Origin: Actinophytocola xanthii
Lineage (GTDB): Bacteria; Actinomycetota; Actinomycetes; Mycobacteriales; Pseudonocardiaceae
Direction of reading: 5' to 3'
DNA: 64,000 nucleotides
Assembly: GCF_001921205.1 (NCBI RefSeq)
Contig: NZ_MSIE01000014.1
Span: 62,001 to 126,000 of the forward strand
In this document: in pieces, positions 8,641 through 20,849 of the stretch
Layout: each line of letters begins with the position of its first letter
Position numbering within the stretch: the first letter of the stretch is position 1
Program-made: the position numbers and the translations under genes
The notes under the pieces: model-generated
The model's input: the letters and a program-made list of their open reading frames with translations, nothing else
What the model was told of the DNA's origin: nothing
Database searches by the model: none

Positions 8641-9906
8641 TCAGCGGTTGGAGCGGGTCCCCAGAAGAACGTCCTCCCACGAGGGAACGATCGGCCGCCC
8701 CTTCTTCCCCTTCTTCGCCCTAGCAGGCTGAGGCGCCGGCTTGGGCTCCTCCTTCGCAGCCGGCACCGCAGGCTCCGGCTCCGGCTCCGGCTCAGAAGCC
8801 CCCACCGCCGACTCGCCAGGCGACACGACAGGAGCGGGCTCCTCCGGAACAGCGGGCTCTTCGACCGAGGGCTCAACCGCAGCCGGCTCCTCCCGAACCG
8901 GCTCCTCCGGAACCGACGGCTCAACCGGCTCCTCAACAGGCAACTGCTGCTGAGCAGCCGGCGCCTCGTAAGCAGGCGCAGGCTCCGGCTCCCGATACAC
9001 CGGCGGCGCGACAGGCTCAGGCGCGACAGGCTCAGGCGCGACAGGCTCAGGCACCCGAGGCGCCACAGGCTGGCGCGGGTGCGGACTCGGCCGGCGTGTC
9101 TCCCCGCCCGGCGTGCCCAACCCGACCGGAAGCTCCGGCTCGTCGGTCAGCTCCATGTCCTGCACGAGCTCCTGCTCGCTCCGCGGCTCCTCGTCGGCAC
9201 CGCCCCGTGGCGGCTCACCACCGTTGACCGCTCGTCGCCGCTCCACCGGTTCCAACGGCGGCCGCTCCACCTGCAACGCCTGTGCGGCAAGCTCGGTCAC
9301 CGGCCGCACGGTCCGCAGCTGCCGGTTCGGGTTCGGGTCCAGCAGGTCGACAGCCAGGTCGTCCAGGGGCGTCACCGTCCCCCCGTGCGCACCGGGGTGG
9401 AACGCCCAGTGTGCGCGGTTGTGCGAGCGGCCGGCGGTCCAGGTCAGCTGGATCACCCACTTGCCGTCCTCGCCCTTCCACGAGTCCCAGGTGGCGGCGG
9501 TGTAGTCCTGGCCCCGCGCGGTGAACGCCTGCCCGACCACCTCACCCAGCTCCTGGACGTCGGGGCCGTCCTCGCGGATCGGGTGCGCGCGCTGCGCCAG
9601 CTCCGCGGTGCGGGATCGCTCCAACAGCACCGGGTAGGCGAACCGCTCGACGCGGTTCGCCGGGACGCCGGCCGCTGCCGCGACCTGCTCTACGGACTCT
9701 CCCGCACGGATGCGGGACTGGATCTCACGAGGACGCATCTGGCTCTCCAGCTCAATGGCGATCTGGCCGAGTCGGGTGATGTCTCCTCGGGCCGCCGCAC
9801 GCAACCGTTCGTCCGCGGGAATCTGGAAGCGCTCGCCGCGTGCCGGGTCCTCGCAGATGACGATCTTGCCGTCCTCTCCGAGCCCGACGACCCGCAGCGA
9901 ACGCAT
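8641..9906 (-). CDS. sepH: Septation protein SepH
   Basis: A 421-aa actinobacterial cell-division protein. The N-terminal domain (about residues 1-165, DUF3071) starts MRSLRVVGLGEDGKIVIC and contains a helix-turn-helix-like segment (RAGESVEQVAAAAGVPANRV). The remainder is a long Pro/Glu/Ala linker, and the protein ends with the conserved tail motif IVPSWEDVLLGTR. In Streptomyces and mycobacteria SepH binds FtsZ and promotes filament assembly. The start ATG at 9906 has GGGAGG about six bases upstream; the frame is open far beyond, into purC antisense, which is a shadow. As in mycobacteria it lies next to serC. The linker contains short DNA repeats, including a 15-bp unit encoding APEPV three times. 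Confidence 0.93.
   Translation of the reverse strand: MRSLRVVGLGEDGKIVICEDPARGERFQIPADERLRAAARGDITRLGQIAIELESQMRPREIQSRIRAGESVEQVAAAAGVPANRVERFAYPVLLERSRTAELAQRAHPIREDGPDVQELGEVVGQAFTARGQDYTAATWDSWKGEDGKWVIQLTWTAGRSHNRAHWAFHPGAHGGTVTPLDDLAVDLLDPNPNRQLRTVRPVTELAAQALQVERPPLEPVERRRAVNGGEPPRGGADEEPRSEQELVQDMELTDEPELPVGLGTPGGETRRPSPHPRQPVAPRVPEPVAPEPVAPEPVAPPVYREPEPAPAYEAPAAQQQLPVEEPVEPSVPEEPVREEPAAVEPSVEEPAVPEEPAPVVSPGESAVGASEPEPEPEPAVPAAKEEPKPAPQPARAKKGKKGRPIVPSWEDVLLGTRSNR
9006..9050. repeat. 15-bp tandem repeat inside the sepH linker
   Basis: Three perfect copies of GCGCGACAGGCTCAG at 9006, 9021 and 9036. They encode a repeated five-residue Pro/Glu/Val/Ala unit in the disordered SepH linker. 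Being a multiple of three, copy-number change would keep the frame. Confidence 0.85.
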
Positions 9907-10030
9907 CGCGGCCTCCCTGGAACAGACTTCACCTCGCCAGTTGCCACGGTAGTTCGGCGGGTCGCCTTGACGTGCTAGGCGCGCCGAGTACCGTGCCTCG
10001 GGTCCAAAAACCGATCTTGCCGGTTCGCCG

Positions 10031-10867
10031 TCACCGGCGCCAGTGCGAACCGGTGATCTTCTCGTACGCCTCGACGTACCGCGTCCTGGTCGCGGCGACC
10101 ACGTCGGCGGGTATCTCCGGCCCTGGCGGCTTCTTGTCCCAGCCGGTGCCGGCGGCCCAGTCGCGCACGAACTGCTTGTCGAACGCGTGCTGGGCCCGGC
10201 CCGGCACCCACTCGTCGGCCGGCCAGAACCGCGAGGAGTCCGGGGTGAGGACCTCGTCGGCCAGGACGAGCTCGCCGTCTGCGTCCCGGCCGAACTCCAG
10301 CTTGGTGTCGGCCACGATGATCCCGTTGGCGCTCGCCCGCTCGGCGCCCCGGCGGTACACCTCGAGGGTGAGCTCGCGCAGCCGGCCGGCCAGCTCGGTG
10401 CCCACCGCGTCGGCGACCTCGTCGAACGTGGCCGGCGCGTCGTGGCCGCCGTCGGAGACCTTGGTCGTCGGGGTGAAGATCGGCTCGGGCAGGCGGCTGC
10501 CCTCCACCAGGCCGGGCGGTAGCGGCACCCCGGAGATCGCGCCGGTGGCGAGGTACTCGCGCAGCCCGGAGCCGGCGAGGTAGCCGCGCGCGATGCACTC
10601 GAACGGCACCATCTCAAGGCGCCGGCAGCGGACCGCGCGGCCGGCGAACTCGTCCGGCACGTCGGTCGCCGACACCAGGTGGTTCGGCACGACGTCGGTG
10701 AGCCGGTCGAACCACCACACCGACAGCTGGGTCAGCAGCGCGCCCTTGTCCGGGATCGGGGTCGGCAGCACGACGTCGTACACCGACACCCGGTCCGACG
10801 CCACCAGCAGCAGGTCCGCGCCGTCGGAGTAGATCTCGCGGACCTTGCCGCTGTAGACGTGCCGCAT
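10031..10867 (-). CDS. purC: SAICAR synthetase (purine biosynthesis)
   Basis: A 278-aa phosphoribosylaminoimidazole-succinocarboxamide synthase. It joins aspartate to CAIR with ATP in the eighth step of IMP synthesis, in the cytoplasm. The N-terminus HVYSGKVREIYS is the nucleotide-binding loop of the family, LEMVPFECIARGYLAGSG is a family signature, and IIVADTKLEFG is the second. Length matches the longer actinobacterial form. The start is the ATG at 10867, one base after the serC stop, so the two genes are almost certainly co-transcribed and translationally coupled. An upstream in-frame start exists within serC but is unnecessary. Confidence 0.96.
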   Translation of the reverse strand: MRHVYSGKVREIYSDGADLLLVASDRVSVYDVVLPTPIPDKGALLTQLSVWWFDRLTDVVPNHLVSATDVPDEFAGRAVRCRRLEMVPFECIARGYLAGSGLREYLATGAISGVPLPPGLVEGSRLPEPIFTPTTKVSDGGHDAPATFDEVADAVGTELAGRLRELTLEVYRRGAERASANGIIVADTKLEFGRDADGELVLADEVLTPDSSRFWPADEWVPGRAQHAFDKQFVRDWAAGTGWDKKPPGPEIPADVVAATRTRYVEAYEKITGSHWRR

Positions 10868-10868
10868 C

Positions 10869-12149
<1,281 letters not shown>

Positions 12150-13505
12150 TCACTCGGCCGGCCAGCCACCTTGGTCGAGCCCGCCCGGGATGGGTGCGGC
12201 CGGGTCGTAGGGGGTGCGGGTGAACACGAACGTCGCCAGGTCGAGGTGGCTCGGGGTGCCGTCGGCATGGTGGTGCAGGCGCAGGGTCTCGCCGGCGTAG
12301 TAGCCGTCCAGGCCCACCCAGGTGTTCTCGCCGTCGGGCCGGAAGCGGGAGGCGCGGCCGCTCCCGGAGGCCGGCCGCAGGTCCAGCCACCGCTCGGGCA
12401 GCAGACGCAGCACGAACGGCATCGGTCCCCAGAACCACTCGCCGGTCAGCGCGAGCAGCGCCGGGTCGGCCGCGGTCTGCGGTGCCCACTCGGCGGGCAG
12501 CGCCGGCTCGTAGTCGTCGACCAGCTTGAGCAGGTCGATGGCCAGCGCGGACACCCCGACGCCCGCCGTGCTGTTGGTCAGGGTCAGCACGCCGGTGGTC
12601 GTGGCCGGGTCGACCACGACGGTGGCCAGGAAGCCGGGCATCGAGCCGCCGTGTCCGGCCAGCCGCCGGCCCGAGTCCCGGAACAGCTGCAGACCCAGGC
12701 CGTAGCCCGAGGTCCAGGCGTCGCCGTCCTCGACGGCGACCGGCATGCGCATCTCGGCGACCGTGTCCGGGTGCAGCACCGACCCGGTGTCTCCGGCGAT
12801 GAACCGCAGCCAGCGCGCCAGGTCCCCGGCCGTCGACCAGAGCTGACCGGCCGGGGCCATCGCGCCCGCGTCCGGCGCCGGCTCGGGCAGTAGCACGTCC
12901 GCGTAGGGGTGCACGGCCCAGCCGAGCGCGTGCGGTGCCTGCGGCATCGGCGTGGTGCGGGTCATCTCGAGGGGCTTCAGGACCTCCTCCCGCAGGCAGG
13001 ACATCCAGTCGGCGCCGCGCAGCTCGGCGACCAGCTGGCCGAGCATGCCGTAGCCGAGGTTCGAGTAGTGGAACCGGCCGCCGGCGCGGTGCCTGGCCTG
13101 CTCGGCGGACATGCTCTCGACCAGCGCCGGCCAGCCGCCGCCCGGCGCGCGCTCCCACCACACGCCGGGCGACTCCGAGGTCATGCCGCCGGTGTGGGAG
13201 AGCAGCTGGGCCACGGTCAGGTGTCCGAAGGACGTCCCACCGAGGTGCTTGTCGACCGCGTCGTTGAGGTCGAGCCTGCCCTCGTCGCGCAGGCGCATCA
13301 CCAGCACGGCGATGAACGTCTTGGTGATCGAGCCGATCCGGTACTGGGTGTCCACGTGCGGCGCCGCACCGTCCACGCTGCCCCGCGCCCCCGTCCAGAG
13401 CAGGTCCTGCCCCCGGACGACGGCGGCGACCAGCGACGGCGCCCTGCGCTCGGCCTGTTCCACGGCGACGCGGCGGAGCAACGCGAACTCGGTGGTCTGC
13501 AGCAT
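12150..13505 (-). CDS. Serine hydrolase, beta-lactamase/penicillin-binding fold
   Basis: A 451-aa protein of the class C beta-lactamase-like family (Pfam Beta-lactamase). The SxxK catalytic motif is SITK in YRIGSITKTFIAVLVMRL (about residue 60), the YxN motif is YSNLGYGMLG, and GHGGSMPGF serves as the HxG-like third motif. A second domain of about 120 residues follows (EWFWGPMPFVLRLLP), as in many esterase or D-aminopeptidase-like members. No signal peptide is apparent, so a cytoplasmic esterase or peptidase role is more likely than antibiotic resistance. It is a single gene between serC and the two-component operon. Exact substrate unknown. Confidence 0.88.
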   Translation of the reverse strand: MLQTTEFALLRRVAVEQAERRAPSLVAAVVRGQDLLWTGARGSVDGAAPHVDTQYRIGSITKTFIAVLVMRLRDEGRLDLNDAVDKHLGGTSFGHLTVAQLLSHTGGMTSESPGVWWERAPGGGWPALVESMSAEQARHRAGGRFHYSNLGYGMLGQLVAELRGADWMSCLREEVLKPLEMTRTTPMPQAPHALGWAVHPYADVLLPEPAPDAGAMAPAGQLWSTAGDLARWLRFIAGDTGSVLHPDTVAEMRMPVAVEDGDAWTSGYGLGLQLFRDSGRRLAGHGGSMPGFLATVVVDPATTTGVLTLTNSTAGVGVSALAIDLLKLVDDYEPALPAEWAPQTAADPALLALTGEWFWGPMPFVLRLLPERWLDLRPASGSGRASRFRPDGENTWVGLDGYYAGETLRLHHHADGTPSHLDLATFVFTRTPYDPAAPIPGGLDQGGWPAE

Positions 13506-13585
13506 GGCCGCATTCTGTCTGATGCCGGACTCCCTCTGGATCGGTCAGGTGGCGTTACCAATTACCGCTGCTAACGATTCCCAGG

Positions 13586-14203
13586 TCAGGACAGCAGGCC
13601 TCGGGCCATGGCGGTCGTCACGGCGGCGGTGCGGTCGGACACCTCGAGTTTGCCGAACGCGCGCAGCAGATGCGTCTTCACGGTCGCCTCGGTGATGTGC
13701 AGCGCGCGCCCGATCTCCGCGTTGGTCCGCCCCTTGGCCACCAGCGCGAGCACCTCCACCTCGCGCGCGGACAGCGTCTGCTGGACCGGCCGGCGGACCT
13801 GGTTCACCAGCCGACCGGCCACCGACGGGGCGAGCACGGTCTCCCCGCGGGCCGCCGCCCGGATGGCGCCGGCGAGGTCGGCCCGGGAGGCGTCCTTGAG
13901 CAGGTAGCCGGAGGCGCCGGCCTCCACCGCCCGCAGGATGTCCGCGTCCGTCTCGTAGGTGGTGAGCACGACCACCTTCGTAGCGGAGAACGTCAGGATC
14001 CGCTCGGTGGCCCCGACGCCGTCCAGGCCGCGCATCCGCAGGTCCATCAGGACCACGTCCGGGGCCAGGGCGCGGGTCTGGGCGACACCCTCCTCGCCGG
14101 AGCCGGCCTCGCCGACGACGGTCAGGTCGGGCTCGGCCTCCAGCATGCCCCGCAGGCCCTCGCGGACCACGGGGTGGTCGTCGACCAGCAGTACCCGGAT
14201 CAT
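13586..14203 (-). CDS. NarL/LuxR-family response regulator
   Basis: A 205-aa response regulator. The receiver domain starts MIRVLLVDDHPVVREGL, carries the phosphoacceptor Asp in DVVLMDLRM and the conserved Lys in GYLLKDAS. The C-terminal HTH_LuxR domain contains LSAREVEVLALVAKGRTNAE and EATVKTHLLRAF. It is the last gene of a four-gene operon and overlaps the histidine kinase stop by ATGA. It probably controls the ABC-2 transporter encoded upstream in the same operon. Confidence 0.95.
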   Translation of the reverse strand: MIRVLLVDDHPVVREGLRGMLEAEPDLTVVGEAGSGEEGVAQTRALAPDVVLMDLRMRGLDGVGATERILTFSATKVVVLTTYETDADILRAVEAGASGYLLKDASRADLAGAIRAAARGETVLAPSVAGRLVNQVRRPVQQTLSAREVEVLALVAKGRTNAEIGRALHITEATVKTHLLRAFGKLEVSDRTAAVTTAMARGLLS

Positions 14204-15375
14204 CGGGGCACCTCCAGTTCCAGCGTCGTTCCGCCAGCCCCGCTGTGCACGGCGAGCCGCCCGCCGACCTGCTCGGCCCTGGCCCGCATGCCGCGCAGGC
14301 CGAACCCCTCGGTGGCCGGGTCGGGGTCGAAGCCGCGGCCGTCGTCGGTGACCCGCAGTGCCACCGTCGCCTCGGTGACGTCCAGGGACACCCGCACGTG
14401 TCGGGCGCCGGAGTGCCGGCGCACGTTGGTGAGGGCCTCCTGCACGGCCCGCAGGAGCACGACCTCCAGGCCCGTCGGCAGCTCGGCGAGGTCCCCGGTG
14501 AACCGGTGGTCGCAGCGGACGCCCGTCTCCTCGGCCAGGCGTTCGACCTGGCGGATGATGGCTTCGTCGAGCGAGCCGGTGCCCAGCGCGGAGGGCATCA
14601 GGCCGGCGACCAGCGCCCGCGCCTCGCCGAGGTTCTCCCGGGCGGTGCGCGCGGCGAGCGCCAGATGCCCGCGGGCCTTGTCGGTGTCGTGGTCCAGCTC
14701 GGACTCGGCGGCCTGGACGAGCGTCACCAGGCTGGTGAAGCCCTGGGCGAGCGTGTCGTGGATCTCGGCGGCGAGCCGGGAGCGCTCGGCGGCCACGCCC
14801 GCCTCGCGGGACAGCCGCCCGACCTCCTCCCGGCTCCGCTCCAACTCCCTGATCAGGTCGGCCCGCTGCTCGCTCTGGGACACGATCTGGTGAACCCAGA
14901 CCCCGACCATCACCCCGAACGCCGTCGTGAAGACGGTGCCCGGTCCCAGCACCGCCAGCAGGCCCCCGGTGCCGTCCTCCACCAACGCGGCCAGCACGGG
15001 CAGCAGGTTGACCAGGACGACGGCCGCTACCGCCTCCCGCAGCGCCAGGCTCATGAACAGCAGCGGGCAGACCGCGAACAGCGCGAACGACGCGCCGCCC
15101 TGCAGTGCGACGGCCGCCATCAGCAGCAGCACGAGCCCGGCGGCGAAGATCCGTCCCCGATCCTGCCCCGCCGACACCTCCTCGGTGATCGCCGGCCGTC
15201 CGTAGCCGGCGTACCAGGCCGCCATCAGCGCCAGCACGCCGACGGCGGCCCAGCGGCGGAGTGGCCCGCCGACCCCGTCGGTCACGATGATCACGGCGAT
15301 GGCGACCGACACGATGGCGAACAGGGCGTCCCACAGCCAGTACCACCGCAGCCAGGCGTCCCGTGCCGCGTTCAT
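14200..15375 (-). CDS. HisKA_3-type sensor histidine kinase
   Basis: A 391-aa membrane sensor kinase. Helices fill about residues 15-175 (for example LWDALFAIVSVAIAVIIV), without a large extracellular sensor, so it probably senses within or at the membrane. The dimerisation domain has the phosphoacceptor His in LAAEIHDTLAQGF, followed by a short coiled coil. The ATPase domain has the N-box in LLRAVQEALTNVRRH, the G1 box DDGRGFD and the G2 box GFGLRGMRARA. The start at 15375 overlaps the permease stop by ATGA; longer in-frame starts fall inside the permease gene. It is the partner of the NarL-type regulator next to it. Confidence 0.94.
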   Translation of the reverse strand: MNAARDAWLRWYWLWDALFAIVSVAIAVIIVTDGVGGPLRRWAAVGVLALMAAWYAGYGRPAITEEVSAGQDRGRIFAAGLVLLLMAAVALQGGASFALFAVCPLLFMSLALREAVAAVVLVNLLPVLAALVEDGTGGLLAVLGPGTVFTTAFGVMVGVWVHQIVSQSEQRADLIRELERSREEVGRLSREAGVAAERSRLAAEIHDTLAQGFTSLVTLVQAAESELDHDTDKARGHLALAARTARENLGEARALVAGLMPSALGTGSLDEAIIRQVERLAEETGVRCDHRFTGDLAELPTGLEVVLLRAVQEALTNVRRHSGARHVRVSLDVTEATVALRVTDDGRGFDPDPATEGFGLRGMRARAEQVGGRLAVHSGAGGTTLELEVPR

Positions 15376-16187
15376 CCCCGTCTGTTCGTCCACCGGAACG
15401 TCACCAGGCACAGCAGCAGCCCGACCACGCACCACGCGCCCAGCGCCAGCGCCGTCGTCCCGTGCTCCCATGATCCCGCCGCCTCCTGGACCGCCATGCT
15501 GTCCGGTAGGAAGACCGAGCGGAAGCCCTGGGCAGCCCACTTGATCGGGAACAGCGAGCCGACCCGCAGCATCCACTCGGGCAGCGCGTCCAGTGTGATG
15601 TACACCCCGGACATGAACAGCAGCGCCACGTAGGGGACGTTGGTCACGGCGGCCGCGCTCTGCGCGCCCCGGGCGATCGAGCTGATCGCGATGCCCAGCA
15701 GCGAGCAGCTGACCACGGTCAGCAGGAACACCCAGGCAAAGGTGACCCAGCGGCCCGGGTCGGTGGGCAGCGTCACGTCGAACAGCGCCATGCCCACCGC
15801 GAGCAGCAGCACGACCTCGGCCAGGCTCGCCACCGCGACCAGGACGATCTTGCCCAGGAAGTAGGACGTCGCGGTGACCGGCGTGCCGTGCAGGCGCTTG
15901 AGCGTCCCGTCCTCGCGGTCCAGCGCGACGCCGACCCCCATGTTCAGGAACGAGGTGGCCACGATCCCCGCGCCGATCATGCTCGCCGAGAACACCTGCC
16001 CGACCGAGACGCCGTCGGGGTAGGTGCCGTTGAAGATCGAGGCCAGCAGGACGAGGATGAACGCCGGGAAGGTGAACGTGAAGATCACCTGCTCCCGCTG
16101 CCGGAAGAACTGCCTGAGCTCGATCCGGCCCCGGGAGAGCCCGACCCGCGTGGGGGACGGGAGCGCGGTGGCCTGTGCGGTGGTCAT
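15372..16187 (-). CDS. ABC-2 type transporter permease
   Basis: A 271-aa permease with six predicted helices, for example [13 protein letters not shown]-like and [19 protein letters not shown] segments, of the ABC-2/DrrB family. The ATG at 16187 overlaps the ATPase stop by ATGA, and the stop overlaps the kinase start by ATGA. Such transporters export drugs or lipids, and pairs like this with a LuxR-type two-component system are common in Gram-positive bacteria as envelope-stress or antibiotic-sensing modules. Substrate not determinable. Confidence 0.93.
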   Translation of the reverse strand: MTTAQATALPSPTRVGLSRGRIELRQFFRQREQVIFTFTFPAFILVLLASIFNGTYPDGVSVGQVFSASMIGAGIVATSFLNMGVGVALDREDGTLKRLHGTPVTATSYFLGKIVLVAVASLAEVVLLLAVGMALFDVTLPTDPGRWVTFAWVFLLTVVSCSLLGIAISSIARGAQSAAAVTNVPYVALLFMSGVYITLDALPEWMLRVGSLFPIKWAAQGFRSVFLPDSMAVQEAAGSWEHGTTALALGAWCVVGLLLCLVTFRWTNRRG

Positions 16188-17017
16188 CGGGTCTCTCCGA
16201 TCAGCTCGAGGTAGGTGTCCTCCAGGCTCGGTCTGGTCACGGTCAGCTCCGGGAGCTCGCGCCCCCGCGACAGCTCCGCGATCAGCGCGGTCGGCGTGTC
16301 GGTCAGCATCGTGCGCGGCCCCTCCTCGGCCAGCCAGCTGACCGTGGCCTTGGCCTGGGAGCGGCCGCCGAGCGTGGCCGGGGTGCCCTCGGCGACGACC
16401 CGCCCGCCGACGATCACGGCGACCCGGTCGGCCAGCGCCTCGGCCTCGTCCAGGTAGTGGGTGGTGAGCAGGATCGTCGTGCCGGTGCTGGCGAGCGACC
16501 GGATCAGCGCCCAGAACTGCCGGCGGGCCTCGGGGTCGAAGCCGGTCGTCGGCTCGTCGAGGAAGACCAGCTCCGGGCCGCCGATGATGCCGAGCGCGAC
16601 GTCCAGCCGGCGCCGTTGGCCACCGGAGAGGCTCTTGACCCGCGCACCGGCCTTCTCGGTGAGGCCGACCCGCTCGATCACCTCGTCCACGTCGGCCGGG
16701 TGGGCGTAGTAGCCGGCGTAATGCCGCACGCTCTCCCGGACGGTCAGCTCCGCGGCGTCGTTGGCCGTCTGCAGCACGATGCCGATCCGGGCCCGCCACG
16801 CACGCCCCGCCGTGCCCGGGTCCTCGCCGAGGACCGACACCTCACCCCTGTCGCGCCGCCGGTGCCCCTCGAGCACCTCGACCGTCGTGGTCTTGCCGGC
16901 CCCGTTGGGACCCAGCAGCGCGAACACCTCACCCCGGCGGATGGCCAGGTCGACCCCGGCCACCGCGGTCACGTCGCCGTAGGACTTGCCGAGCCCTCGG
17001 ACGGTTATCGCATCCAT
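16184..17017 (-). CDS. ABC transporter ATP-binding protein, DrrA-like
   Basis: A 277-aa ATPase. Walker A is [14 protein letters not shown], the signature is [14 protein letters not shown], Walker B is [14 protein letters not shown] and the switch His is in [16 protein letters not shown]. The C-terminal extension of about 70 residues is typical of DrrA-like subunits. The ATG at 17017 begins [15 protein letters not shown]; the frame is open 16 codons further but without better signals. It is the first gene of the transporter-kinase-regulator operon. Confidence 0.94.
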   Translation of the reverse strand: MDAITVRGLGKSYGDVTAVAGVDLAIRRGEVFALLGPNGAGKTTTVEVLEGHRRRDRGEVSVLGEDPGTAGRAWRARIGIVLQTANDAAELTVRESVRHYAGYYAHPADVDEVIERVGLTEKAGARVKSLSGGQRRRLDVALGIIGGPELVFLDEPTTGFDPEARRQFWALIRSLASTGTTILLTTHYLDEAEALADRVAVIVGGRVVAEGTPATLGGRSQAKATVSWLAEEGPRTMLTDTPTALIAELSRGRELPELTVTRPSLEDTYLELIGETR

Positions 17018-17054
17018 GCCCCCATGGTTTCCGCCGCGCGCGCGACGCCGCGCC

Positions 17055-17100
17055 GTCCGGGCCACCGACTCCCTGTCAACCGTTCGGTGGACGCCCGGAC
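17055..17100 (-). terminator. Probable citA terminator
   Basis: An inverted repeat with a small bulge: GTCCGGGC (17055-17062) continuing with CACCGA pairs with TCGGTG followed two bases later by GCCCGGAC (17093-17100). It lies just downstream of the citA stop and upstream of the ABC ATPase start. Confidence 0.55.
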
Positions 17101-17110
17101 CGGACCCGGG

Positions 17111-18280
17111 TCAGGACTGGGGGGTGACGGTCTCCCAGCCCTCGACCTCGGCCGGCGGGCGCGGGGCGGGGCCGACGTAGCGCGCGGAGGGCCGCACCAG
17201 CCGCCCGGTGCGCTTCTGCTCGAGGATGTGGGCGCACCAACCGGCGGTGCGGGCGCAGGTGAACATCGCGGGCATCATGTGCGGGGGCACCTGCGCGAAG
17301 TCGAGGATCACCGCCGCCCAGAACTCCACATTGGTCTCGATGGCACGGTCGGGACGGCGCTCGCGGAGCTCGCTGAGCGCGGCCTGCTCGAGCTCGGCGG
17401 CCACCTCGTAGCGCGCCGCGCCGAGCTCGTGGCAGGTGCGCCGGAGCACCCGTGCCCGGGGGTCCTCGGCGCGGTACACCCGGTGGCCGAAGCCCATCAG
17501 CCGGTCGCCGCGGTCCAGGATGGACGCGACGACGCGGCGGGCGTCGCCGACCCGCTCGACCTCCTCGATCATCGGCAGCACGCGCGCCGGTGCGCCCCCG
17601 TGCAGCGGGCCGGACATGGCGCCGATCGCCCCGGAGATGGCCGCGGCGACGTCGGCCCCGGTGGACGCGATCACCCGTGCGGTGAAGGTCGAGGCGTTCA
17701 GCCCGTGTTCGGCGGCGGAGACCCAGTAGGCGTCGATCGCCCGCACGTGTGCCGGGTCGGGCTCACCTCGCCAACGGGTGAGGAAGCGCTCGGTGATCGT
17801 GGTGCACTCGTCGATCCGTCGCTGCGGCACGGCGGGACGGCCGATGCCCCGGGCCGACTGGGCCACGTAGGACAGTGCCATCACCGACGCGCGAGCCAGC
17901 TGCTCGCGGGCCTCGACGTCGTCGATGTCCAGCAGCGGGCGGTAGTCCCAGATCGGGGCGAGCATGGCCAGCGCCGCCTGCACGTCGACGCGGACGTCCC
18001 CGGTGTGCACGGGAATCGGGAACGGCTCCGCGGGCGGCAGCCCTTTTCCGAACCGCCCGTCCACGAGCAACGCCCAGACGTCGCCGAAGGTGACCTTGCC
18101 GGCGAGCTCCTCGATGTCGACACCGCGGTAGCGCAGGGCGCCGCCGTCGCGGTCGGGCTCGGCTATCTCGGTGCGGAAGGCGACCACGCCCTCCAGCCCC
18201 GCCCGGAAGCCGTCGTCGGGCTCGGCGGGCTTCGCCTTCGCCGAGCCGTCCTCATCGATCTGTCGCACCGCGCCGTGCAT
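17111..18280 (-). CDS. citA: Citrate synthase 2 (CitA type)
   Basis: A 389-aa citrate synthase-fold enzyme that condenses acetyl-CoA and oxaloacetate (or a related acyl pair). The active-site histidines lie in [15 protein letters not shown] and [16 protein letters not shown]. At the place where GltA has the catalytic Asp (NVDFY), this protein has Glu (NVEFW), a feature I recall also in M. tuberculosis CitA (Rv0889c). The tail [18 protein letters not shown] is typical of the subfamily. The ATG at 18280 gives GLEGVVAF after a short lead; the frame is open to 18370. It is transcribed away from the urease operon, and the 252-bp gap holds a long inverted repeat. Confidence 0.9.
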   Translation of the reverse strand: MHGAVRQIDEDGSAKAKPAEPDDGFRAGLEGVVAFRTEIAEPDRDGGALRYRGVDIEELAGKVTFGDVWALLVDGRFGKGLPPAEPFPIPVHTGDVRVDVQAALAMLAPIWDYRPLLDIDDVEAREQLARASVMALSYVAQSARGIGRPAVPQRRIDECTTITERFLTRWRGEPDPAHVRAIDAYWVSAAEHGLNASTFTARVIASTGADVAAAISGAIGAMSGPLHGGAPARVLPMIEEVERVGDARRVVASILDRGDRLMGFGHRVYRAEDPRARVLRRTCHELGAARYEVAAELEQAALSELRERRPDRAIETNVEFWAAVILDFAQVPPHMMPAMFTCARTAGWCAHILEQKRTGRLVRPSARYVGPAPRPPAEVEGWETVTPQS

Positions 18281-18445
18281 TTCCTCAGCCTCTCCGCCGG
18301 TCCCCGGACCCTCCGCGTGGTGGACGCTTCCGGCGGGGGGCGAGCTCCCCCTCGCCGCCTTGGACGCCACCGCACGGGCAGGCCTGGGGCCACCTTCCTC
18401 CTGTTCGGAGGCCTGGGCAATTGTCCGGACCGGTGGTTTCGGTCA

Positions 18446-18499
18446 CGATTCAGGAGAACGATTCAGAAATCGGGTGTTACGCGTACGTTTCCTGAATCG
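18446..18499. promoter_or_regulatory. Inverted repeat in the citA-ureA divergent promoter region
   Basis: CGATTCAGGA at 18446-18455 is matched exactly by TCCTGAATCG at 18490-18499, and a further direct copy CGATTCAG lies at 18459-18466. Three identical half-sites in one 54-bp stretch suggest a regulator-binding site that could govern citA, the urease operon or both. GTTAC (18476-18480) and GAAAC (18499-18503) resemble halves of actinobacterial GlnR boxes but their spacing is not canonical. Confidence 0.55.
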
Positions 18500-18532
18500 A
18501 AACGGCGGCCCACCAGTGGTAGACCTCTGGGC

Positions 18533-18835
18533 ATGCACCTCACGCCGCAGGAACAGGACAAGCTGCTGGTGGCGATGGCGGCCGAGGTTGCCCGGAGGCG
18601 CCTGGCCCGTGGGGTGCGGCTCAACTACCCGGAGGCCGTCGCGCTGATCACCGACCACGTCGTCGAGGGCGCGCGGGACGGCCGGTCGGTGGCCGAGCTG
18701 ATGTCCTCCGGGCGGTCGGTGCTCTCGCGTGAGCAGGTGCTCGACGGCATCCCGGAGATGATCGACTCGGTGCAGGTCGAGGCGACCTTCCCGGACGGCA
18801 CCAAGCTGGTGACCGTGCACAGCCCGATCGTGTGA
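18533..18835 (+). CDS. ureA: Urease subunit gamma
   Basis: A 100-aa gamma subunit of nickel urease, which hydrolyses urea to ammonia and carbamate in the cytoplasm. The sequence starts [20 protein letters not shown] and contains [21 protein letters not shown] and ends with [12 protein letters not shown], all family hallmarks, at the standard length of 100 residues. There is no strong ribosome site before the ATG; the frame remains open for more than 2 kb upstream, but that part is antisense to citA and other genes. First gene of ureABCFGD. Confidence 0.97.
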   Translation: MHLTPQEQDKLLVAMAAEVARRRLARGVRLNYPEAVALITDHVVEGARDGRSVAELMSSGRSVLSREQVLDGIPEMIDSVQVEATFPDGTKLVTVHSPIV

Positions 18836-18846
18836 AGGAGCGTGGC

Positions 18847-19136
18847 GTGATCCCCGGCGAGATCCTCACCTCGGCCGAACCGGTCGAGCTCAACCCAGGG
18901 CGGCCACGGGTGCGCCTGGTCGTGCGCAACGTCGCGGACCGACCGGTCCAGGTCGGCTCGCACTACCACTTCGCCGAGGCGAACCCCGGTCTCTCGTTCG
19001 ACCGCGAGGCCGCGCGCGGGCACCGGCTGGACATCCCGGCCGGCACCTCGGTCCGGTTCGAGCCCGGTGTGGAGCGGGAGGTCTCGCTGGTGCCGCTGGC
19101 CGGTCGGCGGATCGTGCCTGGGCTGCGGGGTGGGGC

Positions 19137-19140
<4 letters not shown>
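18847..19140 (+). CDS. ureB: Urease subunit beta
   Basis: A 97-aa beta subunit starting [16 protein letters not shown]. The GTG at 18847 is chosen because AAGGAG lies six bases upstream and because the family starts with IPGE; a GTG at 18832 overlapping the ureA stop would add five residues. [20 protein letters not shown] is the conserved core. The stop overlaps the ureC start by ATGA. Confidence 0.95.

Positions 19141-20848
<1,708 letters not shown>

Positions 20849-20849
<1 letters not shown>

Noticed and set aside
18476-18503. Canonical GlnR box upstream of urease
   Set aside because: GTTAC and GAAAC are present but the spacing (18 bases, with GTTTC between) departs from the usual GTnAC-n6-GAAAC pattern by one base, so only the inverted repeat is claimed.
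18832-18846. GTG at 18832 as ureB start
   Set aside because: It would add five residues absent from other UreB proteins; GTG 18847 has AAGGAG at the right distance.
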